DNA of 5,096 nucleotides from Spirochaetales bacterium. GTDB lineage: Bacteria > Spirochaetota > Spirochaetia > DSM-27196 > SKKC01. The notes beneath the pieces were generated by a model that did not search any database, had not been told where the DNA came from, and saw only the letters and a program-made list of their open reading frames with translations. Numbering within the stretch: position 1 is the first letter of the stretch; each line of letters begins with the position of its first letter. Made by a program: the position numbers and the translations under genes. The stretch lies in assembly GCA_007126865.1 (NCBI GenBank), contig SLAN01000217.1, positions 1-5,096 on the forward strand. The letters are read 5' to 3'. Below are positions 1-5,096 of the stretch, piece by piece.

Positions 1-796
1 CACTTAATACCACCGCGATTACCGCAACGGTCGCCGTAGTTATCAGATTCACCGCATCGTTGTTCACCCATCGTACGCCGTGCTCGATTTCGTTCCGGAT
101 ACCGCCCCGGTCGGTGGGTTTCTCGGTCGGAGAGCCGTCGCCTCGCCGGTACCGCACTTGCACCGTCGCTCCGAGAACGCTGTCGAGTAGCGTTCCAAGA
201 ACTCCGAGAGCTGCCCCCATGATTGCGACGATCAGCGCCTCCGTCGCCGGCGCTCCCGCGAGCGCCACTGCGCCTGCTCCAGCGAGTGCGGTGACAACCG
301 CACCGACGAATCCGGCCGCGAGTCCGAGGCGCGTCACGGCTCCGGAGATACCTCGAACCGACGGTTTCAGCGTCAGAATGGAAACCGGAGGAGTCGAGCT
401 TCGCCCGCCGATCTCGCTCGACCACGTGTCGGCCGTCGCCGCGGCGAGGCTCGCAACGAGTGCACGAGCAGCCCATGGACCGGCGCCGAGCACGGTCGCT
501 ATCGCCGCGATCGCAGCCGGACCGGCATTGGCAATTACCTGCCGGCCGTCTCTGCGGTCTCCTTTCGCGTGAATGTCGTGAAGGTCCGGGCGATGCGTTC
601 CTCCGGTGCGACCGAGCAGTGTCGAGCCGACGAAGAAGAGCATGAGCAGTCCCCAGAATCCGGCCCCGGCGGCGAAGATGACGGTTCCTACCGCGAATCC
701 GGCGATCGCGCCGGAGGCGGATACCGCACGCTTACGGTAGGCGACACCCGCGATGAGAAGGTTCAGTATCGTTCCGGCAATCCAGTCTTCGATCAT
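1..796 (-). CDS. DUF92 / TIGR00297 family integral membrane protein (3' end beyond window)
   Basis: My reading of the minus strand from the ATG at 796 gives 265 uninterrupted codons that run off the left edge, so the C-terminus is missing. The product is almost entirely hydrophobic, with about six to eight membrane segments (roughly residues 4-20, 27-45, 47-64, 90-124, 150-180, 185-208 and 250 onward). Family hallmarks are visible: ADTWSSEIG (about 122-130), LLDSVLGATVQ (about 203-213) and NNDAVNL (about 246-251), preceded by a polar loop at about 215-240. These match the DUF92 (TIGR00297) family. Its plant and cyanobacterial member VTE6 is a phytyl-phosphate kinase. The role in non-photosynthetic bacteria is unsettled, so a prenyl-phosphate kinase activity here is only an inference. 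The start follows the upstream operon's terminator by about 55 bases. No SD is visible, and no other ATG or GTG lies in frame between the terminator and 796. Confidence 0.9.
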   Translation of the reverse strand, partial: MIEDWIAGTILNLLIAGVAYRKRAVSASGAIAGFAVGTVIFAAGAGFWGLLMLFFVGSTLLGRTGGTHRPDLHDIHAKGDRRDGRQVIANAGPAAIAAIATVLGAGPWAARALVASLAAATADTWSSEIGGRSSTPPVSILTLKPSVRGISGAVTRLGLAAGFVGAVVTALAGAGAVALAGAPATEALIVAIMGAALGVLGTLLDSVLGATVQVRYRRGDGSPTEKPTDRGGIRNEIEHGVRWVNNDAVNLITTATVAVIAVVLS

Positions 797-851
797 TACG
801 GCGGGGAACAGTGAGCGCGTGCCTGCTGCCGGTACCGGCGAGCGAACGGCA

Positions 852-881
852 CAAAAAGGGCGCGTCGCGGCGACGCGCCCT
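852..881 (-). terminator. Intrinsic terminator closing the ribosomal-protein operon
   Basis: A perfect 10-bp inverted repeat has arms GGGCGCGTCG at 858-867 and CGACGCGCCC at 871-880, separated by a 3-base CGG loop. On the minus strand the stem is followed directly by TTTTTG (857-852), the layout of a Rho-independent terminator for transcription coming from rpmB. On the plus strand the hairpin is followed by TCTCGATTAT, a poor U-tract, so I assign it to the minus strand only. It lies six bases after the stop codon of the putative small ORF and about 55 bases before the DUF92 gene. Confidence 0.88.
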
Positions 882-886
882 CTCGA

Positions 887-991
887 TTATCTACGATGCG
901 TTCCGGTCGGAAGGATGGCGTTTCTCCGTCCGTATACCATCCCTTCGGGATAAAGCATCTCGTCGGGATAAAACGATTCCGACACGCGCAT
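887..991 (-). CDS. Putative 34-residue ORF with a hexapeptide repeat, last in the rpmB operon
   Basis: A minus-strand ATG at 991 opens 34 codons ending in TAA at 887-889, six bases before the terminator stem. I do not recognise the product. It contains two adjacent six-residue units, FYPDEM (7-12) and LYPEGM (13-18), then VYGRRN. The underlying DNA repeat (TCGGGATAAA on the plus strand at 945-954 and 963-972) has an 18-base period that keeps the frame. An in-frame TGA four codons upstream limits the start. The SD is weak (GGAAG about 13 bases before the ATG), and ATGs at codons 12 and 18 are alternatives. It could be a small protein of the operon, a remnant, or chance in the 3' untranslated region. 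The support is its position between rpmB and the terminator plus the in-frame repeat. Confidence 0.35.
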   Translation of the reverse strand: MRVSESFYPDEMLYPEGMVYGRRNAILPTGTHRR

Positions 992-1026
992 GCGCCGAAT
1001 TCACTTCCGAGGTGAAGTCGGGCAAA

Positions 1027-1266
1027 CTAATCGATCACGTCCTTGAGCTGCAACCCGCTTTTCTTCAGGAACTCCATGAGTCCATTTCGGGTTATAGTTC
1101 GCAAGCCGCGACTGGAGATACGAAGAGTTACCGAACGACCGAGCTCGGGAACATAGATTCGTTTCCGGTGGAGGTTCGGATGCTGCATCTTTTTAGTCTT
1201 GTTATTGGCCTTCGAGACGTTATTGCCCGACAGCGGCCTCTTACCACTAATTTTGCATGTAGGCAT
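1027..1266 (-). CDS. rpmB: 50S ribosomal protein bL28
   Basis: This 79-residue protein begins MPTCKISGKRPLSGNN and contains the bL28 core NKTKKMQHPNLHRKRIYVPE followed by VTLRISSRGLRTI, which aligns by eye along the whole E. coli L28 length (78 residues). bL28 is a structural protein of the large subunit that binds 23S rRNA near the E site. It has a single cysteine (C4) and none of the paired CxxC motifs of zinc-binding L28, so it is the zinc-independent form. The start is set by AAGGAA (minus strand, 1278-1273) six bases before the ATG. It follows rpmG after a 53-base gap, the same rpmB/rpmG pairing seen in many bacteria, though here with rpmG first. Confidence 0.97.
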   Translation of the reverse strand: MPTCKISGKRPLSGNNVSKANNKTKKMQHPNLHRKRIYVPELGRSVTLRISSRGLRTITRNGLMEFLKKSGLQLKDVID

Positions 1267-1319
1267 TATCTGTTCCTTATGAATATGGGGAATATGGAAG
1301 CAGGCGTCGACGCCGTGCG

Positions 1320-1493
1320 CTATACCTTTCCGGACTCCCGATAGAGCACGTGCCGGCGGACGACCGGATCGTACTTCTTGAACTCGAGCTTGTTCGGCAG
1401 ATTGCGCTTGTTCTTCACCGTGTAGTAGCAGTGTGGGCTTTCGGTGCTCTTGAGTCGGACCCGCTGAAGATTCCCTTTCGTCTTGCTTGCCAT
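1320..1493 (-). CDS. rpmG: 50S ribosomal protein bL33
   Basis: Minus-strand translation from the ATG at 1493 gives 57 residues ending in TAG at 1322-1320. It begins [20 protein letters not shown], continues [22 protein letters not shown] and ends [14 protein letters not shown]. This is the canonical bL33 pattern (xYxTxKNKRxxPxKLExKKYDPxxRxHVxxxE), and the length fits the family (about 50-60). bL33 is a small, basic protein of the large subunit near the E site. Only one cysteine (C22) is present, so this is the zinc-free form. The SD GGAGGAG (1508-1502) overlaps the stop codon of the upstream 56-residue gene and lies eight bases before the ATG, which suggests the two are translated together. 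Confidence 0.96.
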   Translation of the reverse strand: MASKTKGNLQRVRLKSTESPHCYYTVKNKRNLPNKLEFKKYDPVVRRHVLYRESGKV

Positions 1494-1501
1494 AGTAAAA
1501 A

Positions 1502-1510
1502 CTCCTCCTA
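1502..1510 (-). promoter_or_regulatory. rpmG ribosome binding site overlapping the upstream stop codon
   Basis: On the minus strand the sequence TAGGAGGAG contains both the TAG stop (1510-1508) of the 56-residue protein and a near-perfect SD, GGAGGAG, eight bases before the rpmG ATG. A ribosome finishing the first gene is therefore positioned directly on the start region of the second. This points to translational coupling and equal dosing of the two proteins. The sequence is seen directly; the coupling is inferred. Confidence 0.8.
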
Positions 1511-1678
1511 CATGAGATCCTTCGGGCGGCGTGCTTCCTTGCCGCTCTTCTCGCAGACGGCGTAGTGTTTGAGCCGGCCGTTCTGAAAACGAGTCTTCAT
1601 GACTATCTTTCCGCCCCAGCGGCTGATGAGCTCCTTGGCGCCCTCGCGTCGGGCGTTCTTGGAGATTTGTCCGGCCAT
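1508..1678 (-). CDS. Unrecognised basic 56-residue protein, first gene of the bL33-bL28 operon
   Basis: The ATG at 1678 opens 56 codons ending in TAG at 1510-1508. I chose this start, not the in-frame ATGs further upstream, because TGGAGG (1690-1685) sits six bases before it and because the upstream part would overlap the promoter. The product is strongly basic (about 15 Lys/Arg against 5 Asp/Glu) with no membrane segment. Notable stretches are [20 protein letters not shown] (5-24), [20 protein letters not shown] (28-47) and a C-terminal RRPKDLM, with one cysteine (C42). I do not recognise a family. Size, charge, the strong SD and its lead position before two ribosomal proteins suggest a ribosomal or ribosome-associated RNA-binding protein, but this is inference. 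It does not resemble bTHX, bS21, bL34, bL35 or bL36 by eye. Confidence 0.85.
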   Translation of the reverse strand: MAGQISKNARREGAKELISRWGGKIVMKTRFQNGRLKHYAVCEKSGKEARRPKDLM

Positions 1679-1684
1679 AATGTG

Positions 1685-1690
1685 CCTCCA
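1685..1690 (-). promoter_or_regulatory. Ribosome binding site of the 56-residue gene
   Basis: TGGAGG on the minus strand lies six bases (CACATT) before the ATG at 1678. It is the strongest start signal in this ORF and decides the start against the longer in-frame reading that begins upstream of the promoter. Confidence 0.8.
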
Positions 1691-1722
1691 GGAAATACTA
1701 AAAAAGCGTGTACGGGAGAGGA

Positions 1723-1752
1723 ATATTACCGCCCATCGCGACCGAGGGTCAA
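1723..1752 (-). promoter_or_regulatory. Sigma-70-type promoter of the ribosomal-protein operon
   Basis: On the minus strand TTGACC (1752-1747) is followed after 18 bases by TAATAT (1728-1723). The -35 matches consensus at 5 of 6 positions and the -10 at 4 of 6. Transcription would start near 1716, leaving a leader of about 38 bases before the ATG at 1678, which carries a good SD. It is the only good promoter-like pair I see upstream of the operon, and it faces the opposite way from the DUF4914-like gene. Confidence 0.65.
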
Positions 1753-1790
1753 GCCTCGATGTCGGCTTCTTCTCTTCCGCACTGAGTGCA

Positions 1791-1825
1791 TATACTTGCG
1801 AAACAGCGCCCCGTAGTCGTAAAAT
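1791..1825 (+). promoter_or_regulatory. Candidate promoter elements of the DUF4914-like gene
   Basis: Two -10-like boxes precede the ATG at 1835. The first is TATACT (1791-1796, 5 of 6 to consensus) without a convincing -35. The second is TAAAAT (1820-1825, 5 of 6) with TTGCGA (1796-1801) 18 bases upstream as a possible -35. The first predicts a leader of about 30 bases without an SD. The second predicts a start at about 1832-1835, essentially a leaderless mRNA. The sequence alone does not decide between them. Confidence 0.45.
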
Positions 1826-1834
1826 AGCTGCATA

Positions 1835-3718
1835 ATGAGCGTATTTGAACGAACAGCGGTGCATTCCACTCGCTTCGCCTTACCGGATCAGATCAGACGT
1901 GTACTCGAACAGACCCGGGTCACGATTCCCACCTCACGCGATCATCTGCTTGATCTCACCTTCGGTGAGGAGGGCGGCGATGAGTTCGAGGTTGCCTACG
2001 AAGTCGAGGGACACGGGAGGGTGGTCGAGGCGCTTGTCACACGGTGCAAGAACGGTGTATCGGTGAACTACACCGAGGCGTATATGCGTCGCCGTGACCC
2101 CGAGGCGATGGTCATTGCCGACGAGCACGAAACCGATAAGAAGCGTTTCGCCGATCGGTTCGACTATCCGTTCGAGACGGTTCGCACCCGCACGCTCGAA
2201 TGGCTCGCCGGACAGCCGGGCTTGATCGTCATGCCGTTCCGCGCCGGCGGTGGGCCGGACGGGTATCCGTCGATGATCATTGCACCGGAGAATGCCGGTT
2301 TCTTCGTGACGGCGCTCGCGGACCTGCAGGGGTTCATTCCATACGACGCGCTTCCCGAGGGATTCCAGCCGACATCGATCATATTCGTAGCGCCCCCCTT
2401 TCGACACACGCACTTCTCGGGGAAGCAGCTTGTGGTACACAACCGCAACGACGGCATGCACGAGGTGTTCTCCTACAATCTCTACCCCGGGCCGAGCGCC
2501 AAAAAGGGGGTTTACGGCGTCTTACTCGCTCACGGCGAACGGGAAGGATGGGCGACGCTGCACAGCTCCGCTGTACGGCTGATAACACCGTACGACAACG
2601 AGTTCGTGATCATGCACGAGGGAGCGAGCGGTGGCGGCAAAAGCGAAATGATCCAGGAGCTTCACCGTGAGCCGGACGGCCGTGTCCTGCTCGGAAGCGA
2701 TACCGTCACCGGCGACGAGCTCTACCTCGAGCTCTCCGATACGTGCGATCTGCATCCGGTCACCGACGATATGGCACTGGCGGCCCCTCATTTACAGCGA
2801 GACACGGGTAAGCTGGTTGCCGAGGATGCCGAGGCCGGATGGTTCCTCCGCGTCGATCATCTGACGCAGTACGGAACCGAACCGTATCTCGAACGGCTGA
2901 CCATCAACCCGCCGGAACCGTTGATCTTTCTCAACATCGACGGCAAGGTCGGCGCGACAGCGCTCGCGTGGGAACACACCCTCGACGCGCCGGGCAAACC
3001 GTGCCCGAATCCGAGAATCGTTATGCCGCGGCACTTCGTTCGCGGAACCGTCGAGGGTCCGGTCGAGGTGGACGTGCGGAGTTTCGGCGTCCGCACCCCG
3101 CCGTGCACAAGTGAACAGCCGAACTACGGCATTATCGGCATACTCCACATCCTCCCGCCGGCGCTTGCATGGCTGTGGAGGCTCGTGGCGCCCCGCGGCC
3201 ACTCGAACCCGAGCATTACGAACACCTCCGGTCTCAGCAGCGAGGGGGTCGGCTCATACTGGCCGTTCGCGACCGGTACGATCGCCCGCCATGCGAATAT
3301 CCTGCTCGACCAGATCAAGGCCACGCCTCGTACCCGCTACACCCTGATACCGAATCAGTATATCGGCGCGTACCATGTCGGCTTCAAGGCGGAGTGGATC
3401 GCCCGTGAGTACATGGCACGTCGCGGCGGGGTCAGGTATCGGGAGGAGCAGCTGAAGCCGGCGAGATGTCCTCTTCTCGGCTATCCGGTACCGAAGCTGC
3501 GCATAAACGGGCAACGCATTCCGAAAGGCCTTCTCACGGTCCACGATCAGGTCGAAGTCGGCAATGCCGGTTACGATGCCGGTGCAAAGATACTCACTGA
3601 CTTCTTCCGCTCGGAGCTCGAAGGGTACCTCGACCGAAAGCTGAGCGACGATGCACGGCGCATCGTGGAGGCGTTCTTCGACGATGCCTCGGTCGCCGAT
3701 TACGAGTCGTTAGTTTGA
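1835..3718 (+). CDS. DUF4914-like P-loop protein of unknown function
   Basis: This 627-residue protein is predicted to be mainly cytoplasmic and soluble, with no signal peptide. I associate it with the uncharacterised DUF4914 family from overall look and length, but a profile search was not possible. A clear Walker A motif GASGGGKSE lies at 263-271 (K269), preceded by FVIMHE. It resembles the HPr kinase and ATP-PEP carboxykinase P-loop (GxSGxGKSE/T). About 40 residues later, HPVTDDMA (307-314) has the paired aspartates expected of a Walker B-like metal site in that superfamily. Further conserved-looking stretches are FLNIDGKVG (about 365-373), NPRIVMPRHF (392-401) and NTSGLSSEGVGSYWPF (463-478). 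A hydrophobic run at 430-453 may be buried core. ATP-dependent kinase activity is inferred; the substrate is unknown. The gene is divergent from the ribosomal operon and lacks an SD before its ATG. Confidence 0.88.
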   Translation: MSVFERTAVHSTRFALPDQIRRVLEQTRVTIPTSRDHLLDLTFGEEGGDEFEVAYEVEGHGRVVEALVTRCKNGVSVNYTEAYMRRRDPEAMVIADEHETDKKRFADRFDYPFETVRTRTLEWLAGQPGLIVMPFRAGGGPDGYPSMIIAPENAGFFVTALADLQGFIPYDALPEGFQPTSIIFVAPPFRHTHFSGKQLVVHNRNDGMHEVFSYNLYPGPSAKKGVYGVLLAHGEREGWATLHSSAVRLITPYDNEFVIMHEGASGGGKSEMIQELHREPDGRVLLGSDTVTGDELYLELSDTCDLHPVTDDMALAAPHLQRDTGKLVAEDAEAGWFLRVDHLTQYGTEPYLERLTINPPEPLIFLNIDGKVGATALAWEHTLDAPGKPCPNPRIVMPRHFVRGTVEGPVEVDVRSFGVRTPPCTSEQPNYGIIGILHILPPALAWLWRLVAPRGHSNPSITNTSGLSSEGVGSYWPFATGTIARHANILLDQIKATPRTRYTLIPNQYIGAYHVGFKAEWIAREYMARRGGVRYREEQLKPARCPLLGYPVPKLRINGQRIPKGLLTVHDQVEVGNAGYDAGAKILTDFFRSELEGYLDRKLSDDARRIVEAFFDDASVADYESLV

Positions 3719-3751
3719 GTCGATTGACAGTCGTCAGGCGGCGCGGGGTGC

Positions 3752-3760
3752 TGTTATAAT
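3752..3760 (+). promoter_or_regulatory. Extended -10 promoter of lnt, almost abutting the start codon
   Basis: TGTTATAAT is a perfect TGn extended -10 with consensus TATAAT at 3755-3760, only six bases (TGGCCC) before the ATG at 3767. Transcription would begin at or within a base or two of that A, making the lnt mRNA leaderless. A perfect TTGACA lies at 3724-3729, but the 25-base spacer is too long for a normal -35. An extended -10 can work without one. No SD is visible. Confidence 0.65.
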
Positions 3761-3766
3761 TGGCCC

Positions 3767-5096
3767 ATGAGAGGCTTGTCATCCCCCGGTCGAGCGGCCG
3801 TTGTAACGGCCGCTCTCTACGCAGCTGCGGCGGTAGCCGCTCTCATAATCGCGACAACCGGACCGTTTGCCGTCGACGGCGACGGGCCGGCCGATCTGCC
3901 GCTCTATCTACTGATGGTTGCACACGCAGCCTGGGCGATCGCACTTCTCGCGAGTCCGCGTCGTTTCCGCCGCCGGCGCCTTCGACGCGCCTTGCTGGCG
4001 CCCGAGGTCCTGCTCGCGGTAACCGCCGTATTCTTTCTGTTCAACTACATCTATGCATTGAACGCGAATATGGAGTATGTCGAGCGGTTTGTCGAAGACG
4101 GAACGTTGCGGCTGGCGCTCGATACCGCCACCGAGCGGCTGAACGCCTTCATTCGGTTCCTGCCGTTTTTCGTGGTGAACCTCGTGTGCTATCTCTTTCC
4201 GAGGATTCGCATGCGGCGGCTTCTTGCATCGAGCCTGCTCGATCACGTGCCGTCGCACTCTCGTGCATACGCGGTACGTCGCGAGCTGGTGTTCTGGAGC
4301 CTCCCGATCGCGGGGCTTGCGGCGTTCGTACAGGCGATCGCCTTTCCGAGCTTTCTCGTTCTCGACGGTATCGGGATTCTCGCCTGGGTCGCACTGGTTC
4401 CGCTCTTTCTTCTGATTGCGGTCAACCCGTACGGGCGGTCCGTTTTCTACGGCACGTGGTTCGGCACATTGCTGACGATGCAATCCAATTTCTGGCTGGC
4501 TACGTTCAACCTCGTTTCGCTTCAGTTCACGGTCGTCCTCTATTTCGGCTTCTTCCTCGCGTTCATGTTGGTAACCGTCTGGATCTACAAGCGAGTCGCG
4601 ACGCTGCGATTTCTGATCTTCCCTCTCGCCTGGACGCTGTTCGAGATGCTTCGATCGTCCGGCTTTCTCGGTTATCCGTGGACGTTGATCGGGCATTCGC
4701 AGTTTGCGAGCACCGCGCTCATCCAGGTGAGCGCGCTCACCGGAGTATGGGGGGTGACCTTCCTGGTGATACTCGCGAATGCCGCGATCGCCGAGTCCCT
4801 CGTTCGCCATCTCTTCTCACCGCATGAGTCGCGGGCGGTGTGGCGGCCGCTCGTCGCCGCGGCGTCGGTCGTCGCGGTGGTGTGGGTCGGAGGTGCGGTT
4901 GCCCTCTTCGCCGACTCGCGGGCCGAACCACCGGAGCGAACCGCCCGGGTGGCACTCGTCCAGCAGAACACCGATCCGCGCCAGGCGCAGTACCGGACGA
5001 CGCTGCGAATCCTCCAGAGGCTGACCGACGAAGTGCTGGAGGAGGATCCCGACCTTATCGCGTGGTCGGAGACGGCGTTTGTCCCCAACATTCGGC
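3767..5096 (+). CDS. lnt: Apolipoprotein N-acyltransferase with N-terminal membrane extension (3' end beyond window)
   Basis: 443 uninterrupted codons run from the ATG at 3767 to the right edge. Lnt transfers an acyl chain from phospholipid to the N-terminal cysteine of diacylated lipoproteins at the periplasmic face of the inner membrane. Recognisable Lnt features are a membrane core from about 174 onward, LAWTLFEMLRSSGFLGYPW (287-305), GYPWTLIGHSQ (302-312), GVWGVTFLV (326-334) and the start of the nitrilase domain RVALVQQN (394-401). DLIAWSETA carries the expected catalytic glutamate, E435, equivalent to E267 of E. coli. The Lys and Cys of the triad lie beyond the window. The offset of about 168 residues from E. 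coli reflects an N-terminal extension with about four membrane segments (11-30, 46-62, 79-98, about 127-146). An alternative start is the ATG at 4211 (codon 149), which has GAGG six bases before it and would give a normal-length Lnt. Confidence 0.94.
   Translation, partial: MRGLSSPGRAAVVTAALYAAAAVAALIIATTGPFAVDGDGPADLPLYLLMVAHAAWAIALLASPRRFRRRRLRRALLAPEVLLAVTAVFFLFNYIYALNANMEYVERFVEDGTLRLALDTATERLNAFIRFLPFFVVNLVCYLFPRIRMRRLLASSLLDHVPSHSRAYAVRRELVFWSLPIAGLAAFVQAIAFPSFLVLDGIGILAWVALVPLFLLIAVNPYGRSVFYGTWFGTLLTMQSNFWLATFNLVSLQFTVVLYFGFFLAFMLVTVWIYKRVATLRFLIFPLAWTLFEMLRSSGFLGYPWTLIGHSQFASTALIQVSALTGVWGVTFLVILANAAIAESLVRHLFSPHESRAVWRPLVAAASVVAVVWVGGAVALFADSRAEPPERTARVALVQQNTDPRQAQYRTTLRILQRLTDEVLEEDPDLIAWSETAFVPNIR
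3792..3815. repeat. Perfect 11-bp inverted repeat early in lnt
   Basis: Arms GAGCGGCCGTT (3792-3802) and AACGGCCGCTC (3805-3815) are exact reverse complements separated by GT. The repeat covers codons 9-17 of the long lnt reading, about 30 bases downstream of the -10 box. There is no T-run after it on either strand, so it is not a terminator. As RNA it would form a very stable GC-rich stem at the 5' end of a leaderless message. As DNA it could be an operator. Function is unknown. Confidence 0.75.
4201..4213 (+). promoter_or_regulatory. Possible internal translation start of lnt with its own SD
   Basis: GAGG (4201-4204) is followed by six bases and an in-frame ATG at 4211-4213 (codon 149). 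Initiation here would produce an Lnt of nearly ordinary length without the first four membrane segments. The long upstream reading has no SD. Both products could be made, or this could be chance within coding sequence. Confidence 0.35.

Noticed and set aside
60..572. Plus-strand ORF of 170 codons rich in Ala, Pro, Ser and Thr
   Set aside because: It is the antisense shadow of the DUF92 gene, whose minus-strand frame has clear family motifs.
1000..1016. TTCAC/GTGAA inverted repeat between rpmB and the small ORF
   Set aside because: The arms are only 5 bp with a 7-base loop and no T-run, so it is too weak to call as a terminator or regulatory element.
1303..1314. 12-bp palindrome GGCGTCGACGCC between rpmG and rpmB
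   Set aside because: As RNA it would give only a 4-bp stem with a UCGA loop and no T-run. It is probably chance in GC-rich DNA.
811..1344. Plus-strand ORF of 177 codons
   Set aside because: It runs antisense through the terminator, the small ORF and rpmB, and its composition does not look like a real protein.
1679..1864. N-terminal extension of the 56-residue protein from upstream in-frame ATGs
   Set aside because: It would read through the operon promoter and bypass the strong SD at 1685-1690. The added part looks non-coding.
3724..3729. Perfect TTGACA as the -35 of the lnt promoter
   Set aside because: The spacer to TATAAT is 25 bases, far from 17, so it probably does not pair with that -10. 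The extended -10 can act alone.
3908..4810. Minus-strand ORF of 300 codons, very rich in Arg, Glu and Gln
   Set aside because: It is a shadow of lnt in GC-rich DNA. The plus-strand frame has Lnt motifs and membrane segments.
3760..4827. Plus-strand ORF of 355 codons overlapping lnt in another frame
   Set aside because: Its Arg- and Ser-rich translation has no recognisable domain, and the lnt frame explains the same DNA.

Overview
The window is GC-rich, gap-poor bacterial chromosome. It contains an apolipoprotein N-acyltransferase (Lnt), so the host is a diderm that makes triacylated lipoproteins. The ribosomal proteins bL28 and bL33 are the cysteine-poor, zinc-independent kind, and the DUF4914-like gene belongs to a family I associate with spirochaetes and some anaerobes. 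A spirochaete-like host is my best guess, but nothing in the window proves it. No mobile element, CRISPR array, tRNA or rRNA is visible.

Minus strand, 1-1752: a divergent promoter at about 1723-1752 drives a compact ribosomal-protein operon. Its order is an unrecognised basic 56-residue protein (1508-1678), rpmG/bL33 (1320-1493), rpmB/bL28 (1027-1266) and possibly a 34-residue ORF (887-991). A strong intrinsic terminator at 852-881 closes it. The first three genes have good Shine-Dalgarno (SD) sequences. After the terminator, a DUF92/TIGR00297 integral membrane protein starts at 796 and runs off the left edge. It has no obvious SD or promoter.

Plus strand, 1790-5096: a large monocistronic-looking gene (1835-3718) encodes a DUF4914-like protein with a P-loop (GASGGGKSE) resembling HPr kinase/PEP carboxykinase. 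It is followed 48 bases later by lnt (3767 to the right edge), which has its own near-perfect extended -10 box. Both plus-strand genes lack an SD, and a -10-like box lies only 6-9 bases before the ATG, so their mRNAs may be leaderless. Lnt carries an unusual N-terminal extension of roughly 150-170 residues with about four extra membrane segments. It also has an internal ATG with its own SD where a normal-length Lnt would begin.

The genes do not form one pathway. The layout is a translation operon flanked by envelope and membrane genes and one uncharacterised putative nucleotide-binding protein. No stretch over 300 bases lacks a gene. The most interesting items are the unknown 56-residue protein leading the ribosomal operon, the DUF4914-like P-loop protein, the extended Lnt and the possible leaderless transcripts.
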